From: Oryzias latipes
Taxonomy: Eukaryota > Chordata > Actinopteri > Beloniformes > Adrianichthyidae
DNA: 64,000 nucleotides
Direction of reading: 5' to 3'
NCBI RefSeq assembly: GCF_002234675.1
Contig: NC_019866.2
Coordinates: 8,027,261 to 8,091,260, forward strand
The notes beneath the pieces are model-generated. The model searched no databases and had not been told where the DNA came from. It was given only the letters and a program-made list of their open reading frames with translations. The stretch's first letter is position 1. Every line of letters starts with the position of its first letter. The position numbers and the translations under genes are program-made. Shown piece by piece: positions 23,264 to 33,454 of this stretch.

Positions 23264-24265
23264 ATGTGGATCTGCATGCTTTACAATGAGACAGATACCA
23301 GCGTGGACCTCCAGCTCTGCAGGGACTTTGGCCTCATCCTGTCAGTCTTGTCCCTCATCTACCTCCTGGTGTGCTTCCCTTTGGGGCTGTGCTACAACGT
23401 GCTGCTGGTGGTGGTGAACCTCTCCAACAAGGTGTCCTTGACCATGCCGGACGTGTATTTTGTCAACATGGCCATCGCGGGTCTCGTGCTCAACCTGGTG
23501 GCGCCCATGGAGCTGCTGAGCTCCACCTTCACCCGATGGCACGTGTGGGATTACAACAACGAGGTCTACATCACGCTGCTCATCCTCTTCAACATCTCGT
23601 CTCTGGTCATCATGTACTCCACCACACTTCTCAGTTTGGACTACTACATCGAGCGAGCGCTGCCGCGCACGTACATGTCCAGCGTGTACAACACCAAGCA
23701 CGTGTGCGGTTTCATCTGGGGGGGCGCCGTGCTGACCAGCTTCTCGTCGCTGCTGTTCTACGTGTGCAATCACATCTCGGCGAAGATGGTGGAATGCTCC
23801 AAAATGCAGAACAAGGAGGCGGCGGACGCCATCATGATGTTCATCGGCTATGTTGTCCCAGCTCTGGCTGTACTCTACGCCTTTGTGCTCATCCTGCGCA
23901 TCAGGAAGGAGTCCACGCCGCTGGATCAGGAGTCGGCCCGCCTGGACCCGTCTATACACCGGCTGCTGCTGGCCTCCGTCTGCGTGCAGTTTGTCCTGTG
24001 GACCCCATACTACATGACCCTTTTGGTGCACACCGTGGCTGTCGTACCCGGATTTATCAGCCGTGCACATTACTTTCCGACGTACAATTTTGTCAGATGC
24101 GTGGCGAAGCTGCTGGCGTTCTCCAGCAGCTTTGCCACGCCACTCATGTACAGACAGATGAACAAAAACTTCTCCGGCAAGCTTCAGCGGCTGCTCAGGA
24201 GGCTGCACTTTAGAGACCAGTCCTGCCCTCACGAACACTCAGCGGTGCAGCAAGTAGTGACGTGA
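23264..24265 (+). CDS. gpr146: G-protein-coupled receptor 146
   Basis: This 333-residue, single-exon frame is a class A seven-transmembrane receptor. It matches vertebrate GPR146 along its whole length, including [11 protein letters not shown] in TM2, the ALPRTYM loop after TM3, and [10 protein letters not shown] and FIGYVVPAL further on. In mammals GPR146 is a membrane receptor linked to ERK signalling and plasma cholesterol control. One N-glycosylation site lies at N8. Several class A hallmarks are altered: Gly73 replaces the TM2 Asp, DYY (126-128) replaces DRY, LWTP (245-248) replaces CWxP, and TPLMY (292-296) replaces NPxxY. Human GPR146 shows the same kind of changes. The ATG lies 36 nt after a splice acceptor, and the leader is probably spliced. 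gper1 follows 7.7 kb downstream on the same strand, as in other vertebrates. Confidence 0.96.
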   Translation: MWICMLYNETDTSVDLQLCRDFGLILSVLSLIYLLVCFPLGLCYNVLLVVVNLSNKVSLTMPDVYFVNMAIAGLVLNLVAPMELLSSTFTRWHVWDYNNEVYITLLILFNISSLVIMYSTTLLSLDYYIERALPRTYMSSVYNTKHVCGFIWGGAVLTSFSSLLFYVCNHISAKMVECSKMQNKEAADAIMMFIGYVVPALAVLYAFVLILRIRKESTPLDQESARLDPSIHRLLLASVCVQFVLWTPYYMTLLVHTVAVVPGFISRAHYFPTYNFVRCVAKLLAFSSSFATPLMYRQMNKNFSGKLQRLLRRLHFRDQSCPHEHSAVQQVVT

Positions 24266-27200
24266 GATCACAGCTTCCACTCCCAACTCTCAGCACAGCC
24301 AGCACTTATCCCCTCCACAGAGCCAGGCTGGGCTTCCTCCACGCTCTGGACTGTGTTAAGAGCGACATAGCAAACTGTGGAATTTCCTGTCACTTTCCAG
24401 ATCTTCATCTGATCTGTGGAGCTTTGCAGTGACAGGGATCAACCAAGCAAAACCACTAAGTGCTGCTTTTTTTTCTTTCTTTTTTTTGTGTCAGCGTATA
24501 AAGCTCTCAACCAACACACTTCGCCTTCTGGTTCAGAGGTTGTAAAGTGTGTAAAATCCTCCAATCATCAGAGTGGACTTCTGTAAGAGTCCACTCAAAC
24601 CAGAACAAAAAAGCAATCTATCTGTCAAAAGCTAGTTTGCAGGTTCTGCCATCAAAGTCTTGGAGTGACAGCAGAAGTCGCCCCACAAGCAACGACACAT
24701 TTTTTTTTAAATATCAAGTGAAAAATCAACCATTTTTTTGCTTGGTTTTCATTTCCTTTATCTGAGCACTTGATTGTCTTGTATTGATGGATGTTGTTGA
24801 TGTTTAGCTGCTGAACCTTCATGACTTTCTGCCTCCATTCTCCTTCCAAACTGGAAATGTGGGTCAAAATATTCCATTCAGTTCAGTTCTGGCTCACCAA
24901 AATACGTGGAGATCCGAAGTTTTTAAAAAATATTTTATGAAAGTTGAAAGCAATTCATTGGTGGTTCTTTACATGACGTGTAAAAAAGCGAAATCTCTGA
25001 AGTTAGGGGCCGTCGTGAGGCCAAACTCCAACACAAGGTACATTTTTTTTCCCCCCACTTTGAAACCAAAACAAAGATTGTATTCAGGGTTCAGACATAA
25101 CCGGTGTACCTCTTACGATTTCTGCTGAAAAACATGAGCTTTTAATCATAAGCAGCTTAGATCCACCCGTTAAGCAGAGCTGACAGCCCAGGGTGGGACC
25201 TTGTTAAGTTGTTTTAAACTGATGAAGAAAGTGTGCGTGGAGAAGCTGACGCAGGAGCAGCCGCCTCCACAAAGACTCTACTGTGAGGCCCTGAGGCGGC
25301 GGCGGCGGCGGAGGCACGGACAGGCCTCTCATCTCACGAGCACCTGAGGGGTCGGGGGGGCTTTGTCTGGTGGAAATATTCCGCCTTGAGGTCCAAATCC
25401 TGCGTGGAAATCTGAAAGCATAACAAACGCCTGGTATCAGCGCTGTTCCATGCAGGAACTCTAATGCTGCTCACATGCATCAAAGTAACAAATGAGCTTT
25501 TTCAGCAGATTTACAACATGTTAATGATACATTGCACAATCTGTCACTGCATGAAAATGATGATTTTTGATCAAAAGGGCCGTTTTCCTCAATATTGTGT
25601 CAACGTAAACCTGGCAGATGGGGCATTTTTGCAGGTGTTAGTGGTGTAAAACCCCAATAAGAAACAACTGCAGATGAGTTTAATTTATGTTTCCAAATAT
25701 AAATGATTCAGTCTTTATGCTTTAAAGTCACAAAGACTAATTTGATCCTTATTTATTATTGCCAATCTGAAGACAAAGCCCTCGTGCACATTCCTTTTTT
25801 TCTTTTCTTTGTTTGCTTTACGAATGTTCATTTTTCTAATTTTTTTTTTTCCAAATCTGAAAGCGAATGAGTTTAATTTTTGCAGGACAGCATCATTATT
25901 TCCTCTGGAGGAAGCGTTCTGCTCGGGCTGTTTACATTTCCAAACGCAGCATCCTCTTTCCCTCAAAAGCCCCTGACAGAGTTAATCATTGAGCTCAGAC
26001 CGAAGTCCAAATGCCCACTTGAACATTTAGAAAATAAAAATCGACCGTTTGAGCTAAGCTGCATCAATCTCAGTTTGAACAAAACAAATGTGAAGAACAG
26101 GTTTTATGAGCATTTTAAGCTCTGAACTGATCATCCTTAAGGCACTTATGCAGAAAGCTCAGTTTCATGAAAGTGACTGATCGTTGTGTGACATTTGATT
26201 CTGCTTTCCTGTCATCTGTGTGATATGGAAGCTTTGTGAAGTGGAGCTGCTGCACAAAATTCCACCTTGAGACGAAGGCATCCCCCCGTTTGTCTGCTTC
26301 CAAGGGTTTCCTCACATTATCTCCTACCTTCTTGCAGTGACTGAACTTAAAATCTGTGTTAGAAGTGATGCCTTTTTTTGTTTGCATACAAGAGTTCTGT
26401 ATAAAAAAATGTAAATATTGTTTCTGAGAGAATTTCTTAAAAATCTTATGCTCTATTAAAAAAAATACAGTATTTTTGGAGAGAAACCCTTTAATGTACT
26501 GTCAGCTGAGTCTAAGCCTGATTAAAAAAAAAAACAACTAACACACGGATGTCGACTATCTTTCATCATAGCTTTGTTTTATTCCCCCCAAACATTTTTA
26601 ATATTCAGGGTTTGGACTTCTAACCCCGCTCAGGTCTGGGCAAGATGTCAGGCGAGCGCCAAGACGGACGGATGCCAGCGTGCGTGGAAGGAGCTTTTAC
26701 CACAGCGGTGGGGAAAACTGCAGCATTCCACACATTCTGGGAATTGTTTTTTTTTTTTTGTCTCTTTGGGCATGGCAGACAAAGAGTGCTGCTTTTCCCA
26801 ATTAAAACCAGTGTTGCATCAGGGTTTCACAGCTCCACGAGAGGTGTAAAAACCTGGGAAGGCAACAAAAATCAGGTCAGGTGAAGTTCTGCACAATCAG
26901 GTAAGGTGTAGGGAAATACTGTCCATTCACAAACATCCAGCTGATGTCACTCATTTAGGGTTTTCTAAGAAAATTTTACTAAAAGTTGTGGATTTTAGGG
27001 TTTGAACACAACATAAACCATTTCAATCGACTTGTTTTTCTAGTTTGTCTTCATCTTTCAGTGCAGAAGTCCTCATCAGTCTCTACTGGCTGCAGTCTTG
27101 TGATGAAGGAATGCTGATATAGCACGATTTTTAATGTGCTGCATTAGGCCTTCATGCGGTTCCTGGCGTTCCAGCAACAGGAGGGTCAGCGGCAGACCAC

Positions 27201-28147
27201 CTATGAAGAGGGAACATGCTGCTCTCACTTTCATCGGTTTTGTTTGGCTGTCGGGAACATTTCACACATAACCTCAGACCGCCGTTGTTTTTCTTAACAC
27301 GGGGAAAAATTGTTCTGTAAAGTGTCAAGACTGAACAGGTTCCTGTTTTTGTTCCAGAAAACCTAAAACAAAGGCCTTTAAAATGAACTATGAACTATAT
27401 TTGAAGGAAAAAATCATAAGGAAACAGTTTGAATTGTTGCTTTTAAAATATTCTGTTACAATCCTTCATAAAATCTGCTTCAGGGCAGAGCTTTTCATCT
27501 TTGAACCACAGTGCCACTTCAGCTCCAGGGGGAAACAAGTGGATCAACCCAAGTTCTCTTTCCTGACACGCCTGTCCATTTTTTTTTTTTTTGCTTTTCC
27601 TCCATAGAGAGGAAGAAGAAAATAAAAATGTCGAAATCTCTGCCTGACAGTCAGAAACTGGTCTGGAAGCAGAGGAGTGGAGCTAGACACTGACAGGAAG
27701 TTCTATCAGAGTTTGGGGTTGTGGATGCAGGAGACAACAGCAACCTGCAGGAGGAAGTGGAGGCAGACGATGATCTGCACACAAACGTCCCCCTATAGAG
27801 AAAGTGTTTCCTCCAATACTCAATCAATTTTACTAATTAGTTTTAACAATTCAGAATAGCACAAGGTTTAATAAAAAGAAGGAAAAAAAACAATCATGCT
27901 GAGTCTGACCCTGTTTGATTGTTTATCAAACAAGAATTTTATGTCAGATATATAACATTGCATTTTTAAAGGTACTAAGCCGACATTCAGTTTATATTCA
28001 GTTTATTTCTTTAACTTAAATTTCTGTGCGATAAATTCACATTTTGTGCTTTCCAAACATGGTTCACTTTCTTTACTAGATCGCCATCTTGTGGTCAAAA
28101 TTAAGAACTACACTCCATTCTCGTCTTGATGGTTTGAAGCTGAATAA
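24266..28147 (+). other. gpr146 3' flank and intergenic spacer
   Basis: The first part should contain the gpr146 3' UTR, but its end is unclear. Candidate signals are AATAAA near 26,031 and ATTAAA near 26,455. A GGC trinucleotide run lies at about 25,296-25,312. On the minus strand, 28,080-28,094 is a 13/15 match to the CTCF core. No other gene is supported. Confidence 0.45.
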
Positions 28148-29110
28148 CAGTTTTTCTCAGTCGCTTTTGTACAATTCTCAGATCAGAATGAAATTCCCAA
28201 AACTATTTGTTCAATCTTCACATCATGATGTCCCTTGTGCACATCATATAAGCAGTTTCTCACTTCTTTGAACAAGTTGCAATTGCTTTGGTACATCCAT
28301 GCAAATGATTATGTACAATTCTCTGCTCTTTGCTACATTATCAATTGTTCATGTCATGTTGATCAAAATGTGTTATATAGTTCACTGTGCAAAAATCTTA
28401 CTCCTCAAAACACCAAGTCATTTGTTCATCGTATAAGTCATTAACTGCAAAATGGTTGACCAAGTTGTCATGATGTGACAAACATATTCGCTGGATTGCA
28501 AGAGAGGATATTCACTGTGATGTGGATGAGAATTTGTGTCCTAACATACAGGAACGACAAGAGGTGTAGGAAGACCACACCAATTCCTACTGCACTGCCT
28601 GTACTGTTGTACAGAATATTGTTCCTATCTTTTTTTTCCCTTTGTGTTACTGTTTGCAGTGGTTTTTTCTATGTTGGTATGACATGGTCTGTCAACAAAT
28701 TACAATATGAACAATAAAAGTGTAAATGTGAATCTTGTCCACTCTCTTGCAATCAAACAAAAAAGGTGTAACTTACATTTTACAATAATTGTCATCAAAA
28801 CTTTAGCCATAGTTTACATCAGAACCTCCCTCTAAAGTACAAAGTTATATTGACAACATGACTAAGTAATTTGACTGTTTTGTTCGTAGACAGTGACACA
28901 AGGACTTGACATTCTGATGGCACTGACATGTTCAATGACATAAAGACTTAGTTTTGAGAGATAAACTAAAGATTTTGAGCAAGTTACAGGCTTTTGCAAG
29001 AAATCCATAGTGTTTTGCTGTTTGTACAAATTGTTTTGAGAAATGCACACACGTATTTGCAAACTTCAATTCTGATCTGAGAATTGTACTAAAGCGACTG
29101 AGAAAAACTG
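28148..29110. mobile_element. 963-bp non-autonomous DNA transposon with TAA target duplication
   Basis: The left end CAGTTTTTCTCAGTCGCTTT and the right end (reverse complement) match for about 42 bp with one mismatch, through TTCTCAGATCAGAAT. Both ends are flanked by TAA (28,145-28,147 and 29,111-29,113). A 3-bp TAA duplication suits PIF/Harbinger elements; a TA-target Tc1-like origin is an alternative. Only short frames are present, so it depends on a transposase made elsewhere. It lies between gpr146 and gper1. Confidence 0.7.
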
Positions 29111-29113
29111 TAA

Positions 29114-30450
29114 TCAATTATGGTGAATATCATCCCATTTTTACAATTTATTGAACTAAATATTACAATAATTATTTATTTGCTATCTTCTCTTTTCTGC
29201 TTAAAGGATATATTTTAACTTTGCATTATGGCCGTCACTCTAAATGATAAGAAAATGTTTTTTCACGTGTTTATAGAAAAACCTACTTAAATAAAATGTC
29301 AAAAATCAACTCATTAGCACTCATCACTTTCAGATAAAACATCTGCTTGGTCTTCCTTTTAAGACACAAAACTATCTGAACAGAATTTTACACCGACTAA
29401 TCCAGTGAGTTTTGTCACAACAATGATTCTATAGTTAACAGTAACGCAAGGCAAGGACACAAACATTGCTCATTTCAGAATCTGTTGATGCTAAATCCAA
29501 AGCCCTGCATTGCACTCAGATAGCTGCCATTTCTGAGAATAATATTTCCCCATTTCCTGTGTGAAGAAACCTGCCAGTGCTGCAACTTACACTGAAAAAA
29601 AAGAAAGAAAAAAGCTGTCATTCTGATGCTTTGCACAGGACTTACCACAGAAGTCACAACTCCATACCTCCAGGCGCTTTCAAAGCACGGTCTTCGCTTC
29701 TCAGTAGCCTTTGGCTGTCTTATAATGAAGTGACTTCTCGGAGTCACATTCTGTCCTTAGAGGTAAAACCAAGATTCTTCCTGTTATGGGAGGGTGATAT
29801 TTTGCTTGTTTCCTTTAAAAAAAACACTTTATTCCTATGAAACATAAATCTGATACTGCAGAGGGCTGAGACATATGATGACAACAGAATGTATTCCATC
29901 GGTATAATACATCTTTATTGAGACCTTCACTGTAGCAGACTTGTTTTTAATAATCTGGTTTTGCGGCTACTATCTGACTCCCCTGCAGTCTGAACACGTC
30001 TGCACACGCAATGTAGACAAAATCTTTACCCTTTACCTTGAAGTAAGACACCTGCTCTTTTTTTTCTGGCCAAAGTTCAAACTGAAGTCACAGCTTTGTC
30101 TTTTTATTATCCTAAGATGAATATAAATGCTGATGATAGAAGTGCTGCAGGTGACGATCACGTCCAGATGGAATGAATTTGTTACAAAAACAGTGTCAAA
30201 TCATTCTGTTTACATGATCCTTAAGGCTGAAAGCTTGACAATCTGGGTGAACGAATAGTGTAAAAAATATGAGTGGTTTCCATGGTGACCCAGCCTTGAC
30301 AGGGGGAACTCCAGACTGCATTTATTTGCTGTCCACACTTTTGCTTCAAAATCAGCACTTACTTAAGTTCCTGCCTGAACTGCAAAATAAAAATAAATAA
30401 AAGAAAATAGATAAAAGAAAATAAAAGAAATGGAGGCCTATGATCTTATG
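29114..30450. other. Intergenic DNA, no gene seen
   Basis: AT-rich spacer between the transposon and the putative gper1 leader exon. A CTTACACTGAAAAAAAAG motif at 29,587 resembles the end of the CACTG-type element but has no partner. A/G-rich simple sequence occupies about 30,380-30,430. Confidence 0.45.
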
Positions 30451-30631
30451 AGGGTGAGAAAGCTTCAGTGAGAGATTGTCCCTTGGATTTCTGCATCTCC
30501 ACCCTCCTCGCATCCAAAGACGGGGCTGGACCAAGCAGCAGGTGGTGCAGAAGCGGAAGTTTGGACGTGGGATTTACAGCTCCTCGACCGCACCAGACGA
30601 GCATGAAGGAGCAATAAATTCCAGACTCAAC
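30451..30631 (+). other. gper1: Putative untranslated exon of gper1
   Basis: This GC-richer stretch ends at CTCAAC before GTGAGTA (donor GT at 30,632-30,633). It could splice to the strong acceptor at 31,540-31,541 or to one at 31,824-31,825 upstream of the gper1 ATG. GPER1 has untranslated leader exons in other vertebrates. The 5' boundary is a guess. Confidence 0.3.
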
Positions 30632-31541
30632 GTGAGTACAACTGTTGATCCTGACACTGTTGTTTCTTCAAATATTGTGTTTTTTTCCCCTTTTTTTGTG
30701 AAAATACAGTTGCATGCTATGTCATAGTCTCACTCTTATTTTCTGTAACACACATGTGAGAGCTTATCTGCAATTTTAGTTTTCACTGTCCGTGATGGAA
30801 AAAATGCAAAATTTTCAAACACTATGTTTTTACACATTATTTGATGGGTAATTCATGTCCTTACTTGGATATTGCTTGTAAAACAAGTTCATGAACTATT
30901 TTTTTCTACAAGGGTTTGTGCTGTTTTTTTTTACTTATAAGTTGATATTTTTCAAGTAAATTATCAAGCATTATTGTTCAGTTTTTTGCCTACTAAAATG
31001 TATTCACCCTTGTGTTCTAATATTCAATGCACACATCTTAAATGATTGCAGTGCACTTTTATTTTAGAGCTGCATGAATATTGCAGAGGATGTCTTCTAA
31101 TGAAAATATAACCATAAAGATTATAAACGTCTGCTAAAGGCCACATCCACTGAGCCAAAAACGTGTGTGGAATTTTATCTGTAAATTTCGAATTTTAAGT
31201 GCTCTGCTTTTAAAATAAACAAAGTTGTTCAACTTTTTCATGAATAATGATTCATTCTTGCCAAAACCAGTTGGAGTGTGCTTTGGTTATCTGTGGATTT
31301 TGAAGGAGGATTTCAATGCATCTGTTTAAGTCTGAAGCTTGAATGTTAATGTGTCCTTATAGCTGCTATCCACTTTCCTCCTTGTAAAAGATGTGATTAA
31401 AGTGGCCTTATAGAAGCTTAAAAAAAAAAACAATACTGGGGGAGCCGAACAAACACTATCAGAATGAAAAAATATGTTTTTTTAGCCTCTTCCTCTAATG
31501 ATATTTTTGTGTCGTGTTCTCTCCTCCTCTTGACTCCGCAG

Positions 31542-31939
31542 CTCAGGTGTCACAGCAATAGCATCTCTCACTGCATAAAGATTCACGTGTTTGGAGAGAC
31601 AAAGCAGCCCTCCAATTGGATGACTCAAAACCGGCGCCCTCTAATCTCAGGGGCACAAATTAAAAGAAAAAAAAAAGAAAAACGTGACTCAGCGAAGGCC
31701 GCAGGCGCTTTGAAGACATGGAGGGGCTTCTGCTTTGCATCAATAATGTACAGGCAGATGGAACCTGATGTTGCGATGGGGTCAAGGACTCTCGTCACCT
31801 GACTTCTGTCAACATGTGCCTGCAGGATAAATGAGCCTCCTTTCCAAGAGACTAAACTGGGGACTTACATGGCTCAGTGATGTAGGAGCTACGTTTGATG
31901 TACACGTGGCTCCTTTGAGACGGGCCCACCGCAGTTGGC
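31542..31939 (+). other. gper1: Putative gper1 5' leader segment with many upstream ATGs
   Basis: A pyrimidine-rich tract ending TTGACTCCGCAG (AG at 31,540-31,541) is a good splice acceptor. The 398 nt from there to the receptor start contain about eleven ATG triplets. A second possible acceptor (GTGCCTGCAG, ending 31,825) would shorten the leader to 114 nt and remove most of them. Confidence 0.4.
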
Positions 31940-33004
31940 ATGGAACGGCAGACTCCTGCTTTGATGTGGATACGTGACAACACCACAGAACCACTGAACA
32001 CTTCAGATGCATTCAACTGCACAGATCTGAGTGAAATCTCAGACAAGTACCAGTCTTACATAGCTGGTCTTTTCCTGTCCTGCCTGTACACCATCCTCCT
32101 CTTTCCCATTGGATTTATTGGCAACATCTTGATACTGGTGGTGAACCTGAACCACAGAGAGAAGATGACCATCCCTGATGTCTACTTTGTGAACCTCGCT
32201 GTAGCAGACCTCATCCTGGTGGCGGATTCCCTCATTGAGGTTTTCAATCTGAACGAGAAATATTACGACTACGCGGTCCTCTGCACCTTCATGTCCCTCT
32301 TCCTGCAGGTCAACATGTACAGCAGCATCTTCTTCCTCACCTGGATGAGCTTTGACAGATACGTGGCCCTGGCGAGCTCCATGAACAGCAGCCCACTGAG
32401 GACCATGCAGCATGCAAAGCTCAGCTGTGGTCTCATTTGGATGGCTGCCATTCTGGCCACGCTTCTCCCGTTCACCATCGTGCAGACGCAGCACAGGGGT
32501 GAGCTGCACTTCTGCTTCGCCAACGTCTACGAGATCCAGTGGCTTGAGGTAACCATCGGCTTTTTGGTGCCATTCACCATCATCGGCTTGTGCTACTCCC
32601 TGATTGGGCGAATCCTCATGAAGGCCCAGAAGCACCATGGACTGTGGCCGCGCCGGCAGAAAGCTCTGCGCATGATCGTGGTCGTGGTACTCGTCTTCTT
32701 CATCTGCTGGCTGCCAGAAAACGTCTTCATCAGCATCCAGTTGCTGCAGGGTAAAGCGGACTCATCGCAGAGGACTGCCGTCACCCTGTGGCATGACTAC
32801 CCCCTCACGGGGCACATTGTCAACCTGGCAGCTTTCTCCAACAGCTGTCTCAACCCCATTATCTACAGCTTTCTTGGCGAAACCTTCAGGGACAAACTGC
32901 GCCTCTTCATTAAGCAAAACGCCAGCTGGTCTTTGGTAAACCGCTTTTGCCACCACAGCCTTGATTTACACCTCTCAGTCCGAAGCAAAGTGTCTGAAGT
33001 GTGA
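31940..33004 (+). CDS. gper1: G-protein-coupled estrogen receptor 1
   Basis: This 354-residue intronless frame is GPER1, the membrane receptor that mediates rapid estrogen signalling; in fish it maintains oocyte meiotic arrest through cAMP. It is close to zebrafish Gper1 throughout, with long identical runs in TM1-TM3 and TM6-TM7. Visible features: N-terminal glycosylation sites at N14, N20 and N26; the conserved TM2 Asp (D90); the disulfide pair C115 and C192; DRY at 139-141; CWLP at 256-259; NPIIY at 305-309; and a serine-containing C-tail. The first ATG gives an N-terminus of normal length. Unlike its neighbour gpr146 it keeps all canonical class A motifs. Both share the TxPDVYFVN entry to TM2. 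Confidence 0.97.
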   Translation: MERQTPALMWIRDNTTEPLNTSDAFNCTDLSEISDKYQSYIAGLFLSCLYTILLFPIGFIGNILILVVNLNHREKMTIPDVYFVNLAVADLILVADSLIEVFNLNEKYYDYAVLCTFMSLFLQVNMYSSIFFLTWMSFDRYVALASSMNSSPLRTMQHAKLSCGLIWMAAILATLLPFTIVQTQHRGELHFCFANVYEIQWLEVTIGFLVPFTIIGLCYSLIGRILMKAQKHHGLWPRRQKALRMIVVVVLVFFICWLPENVFISIQLLQGKADSSQRTAVTLWHDYPLTGHIVNLAAFSNSCLNPIIYSFLGETFRDKLRLFIKQNASWSLVNRFCHHSLDLHLSVRSKVSEV

Positions 33005-33230
33005 CAGCAAACACTTTCCATGAAGCCATAGGTTCTGCCTTCTTCATGTCATTCTTGAATATTTTCCCTCCAGCTGTTTTCCTGCTATCCTTCATGCAGA
33101 AGTTGATCTAATCTACCCGACGACGGAACAAAAAGAAGGAATGACCCCAAAGAATTTCATGTCTTCAGTATAGGTTTGGAAATGCAAAGTTCCATTTTGC
33201 TTTTTTTATTTTAAATTTATTTTCCTCCCA

Positions 33231-33454
33231 CCATCCAAAGACATGATTCATAGGTTAATTGGTTACTCTAAATTGTTCCTAGGTGTGAGTGTCAGTGTGC
33301 ATGAGTGTGTGATTTGTGGTCCTGCAACAGACTGGCGACAGGATGTCTCTGCCTTTGCCCATGAGTAGCCGGGATAGGCTCCGGCAGCCATGTGACCCTG
33401 AAATGGACAAAACGGGTTTAGAAGATGAATGAATGAAAAAATGAATGAATGAAT
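33231..33454 (+). repeat. SINE fragment, 3' two-thirds
   Basis: The sequence begins TTTCCTCCCACCATCCAAAG, continues with TTAATTGGTTACTCTAAATTG and CAACAGACTGGCGACAGGAT, and ends in a GAATGAATGAATG tail. It matches the family seen at 1937-2280 but lacks the tRNA-like head. It may lie in the gper1 3' UTR: AATAAA at 33,616-33,621 is a candidate polyadenylation signal. Confidence 0.75.

Noticed and set aside
23342-24238. Long antisense and alternate-frame readings (about 280-300 codons) over gpr146
   Set aside because: They are shadows of a GC-rich coding exon; their translations are His/Gln/Arg-rich and match no family.
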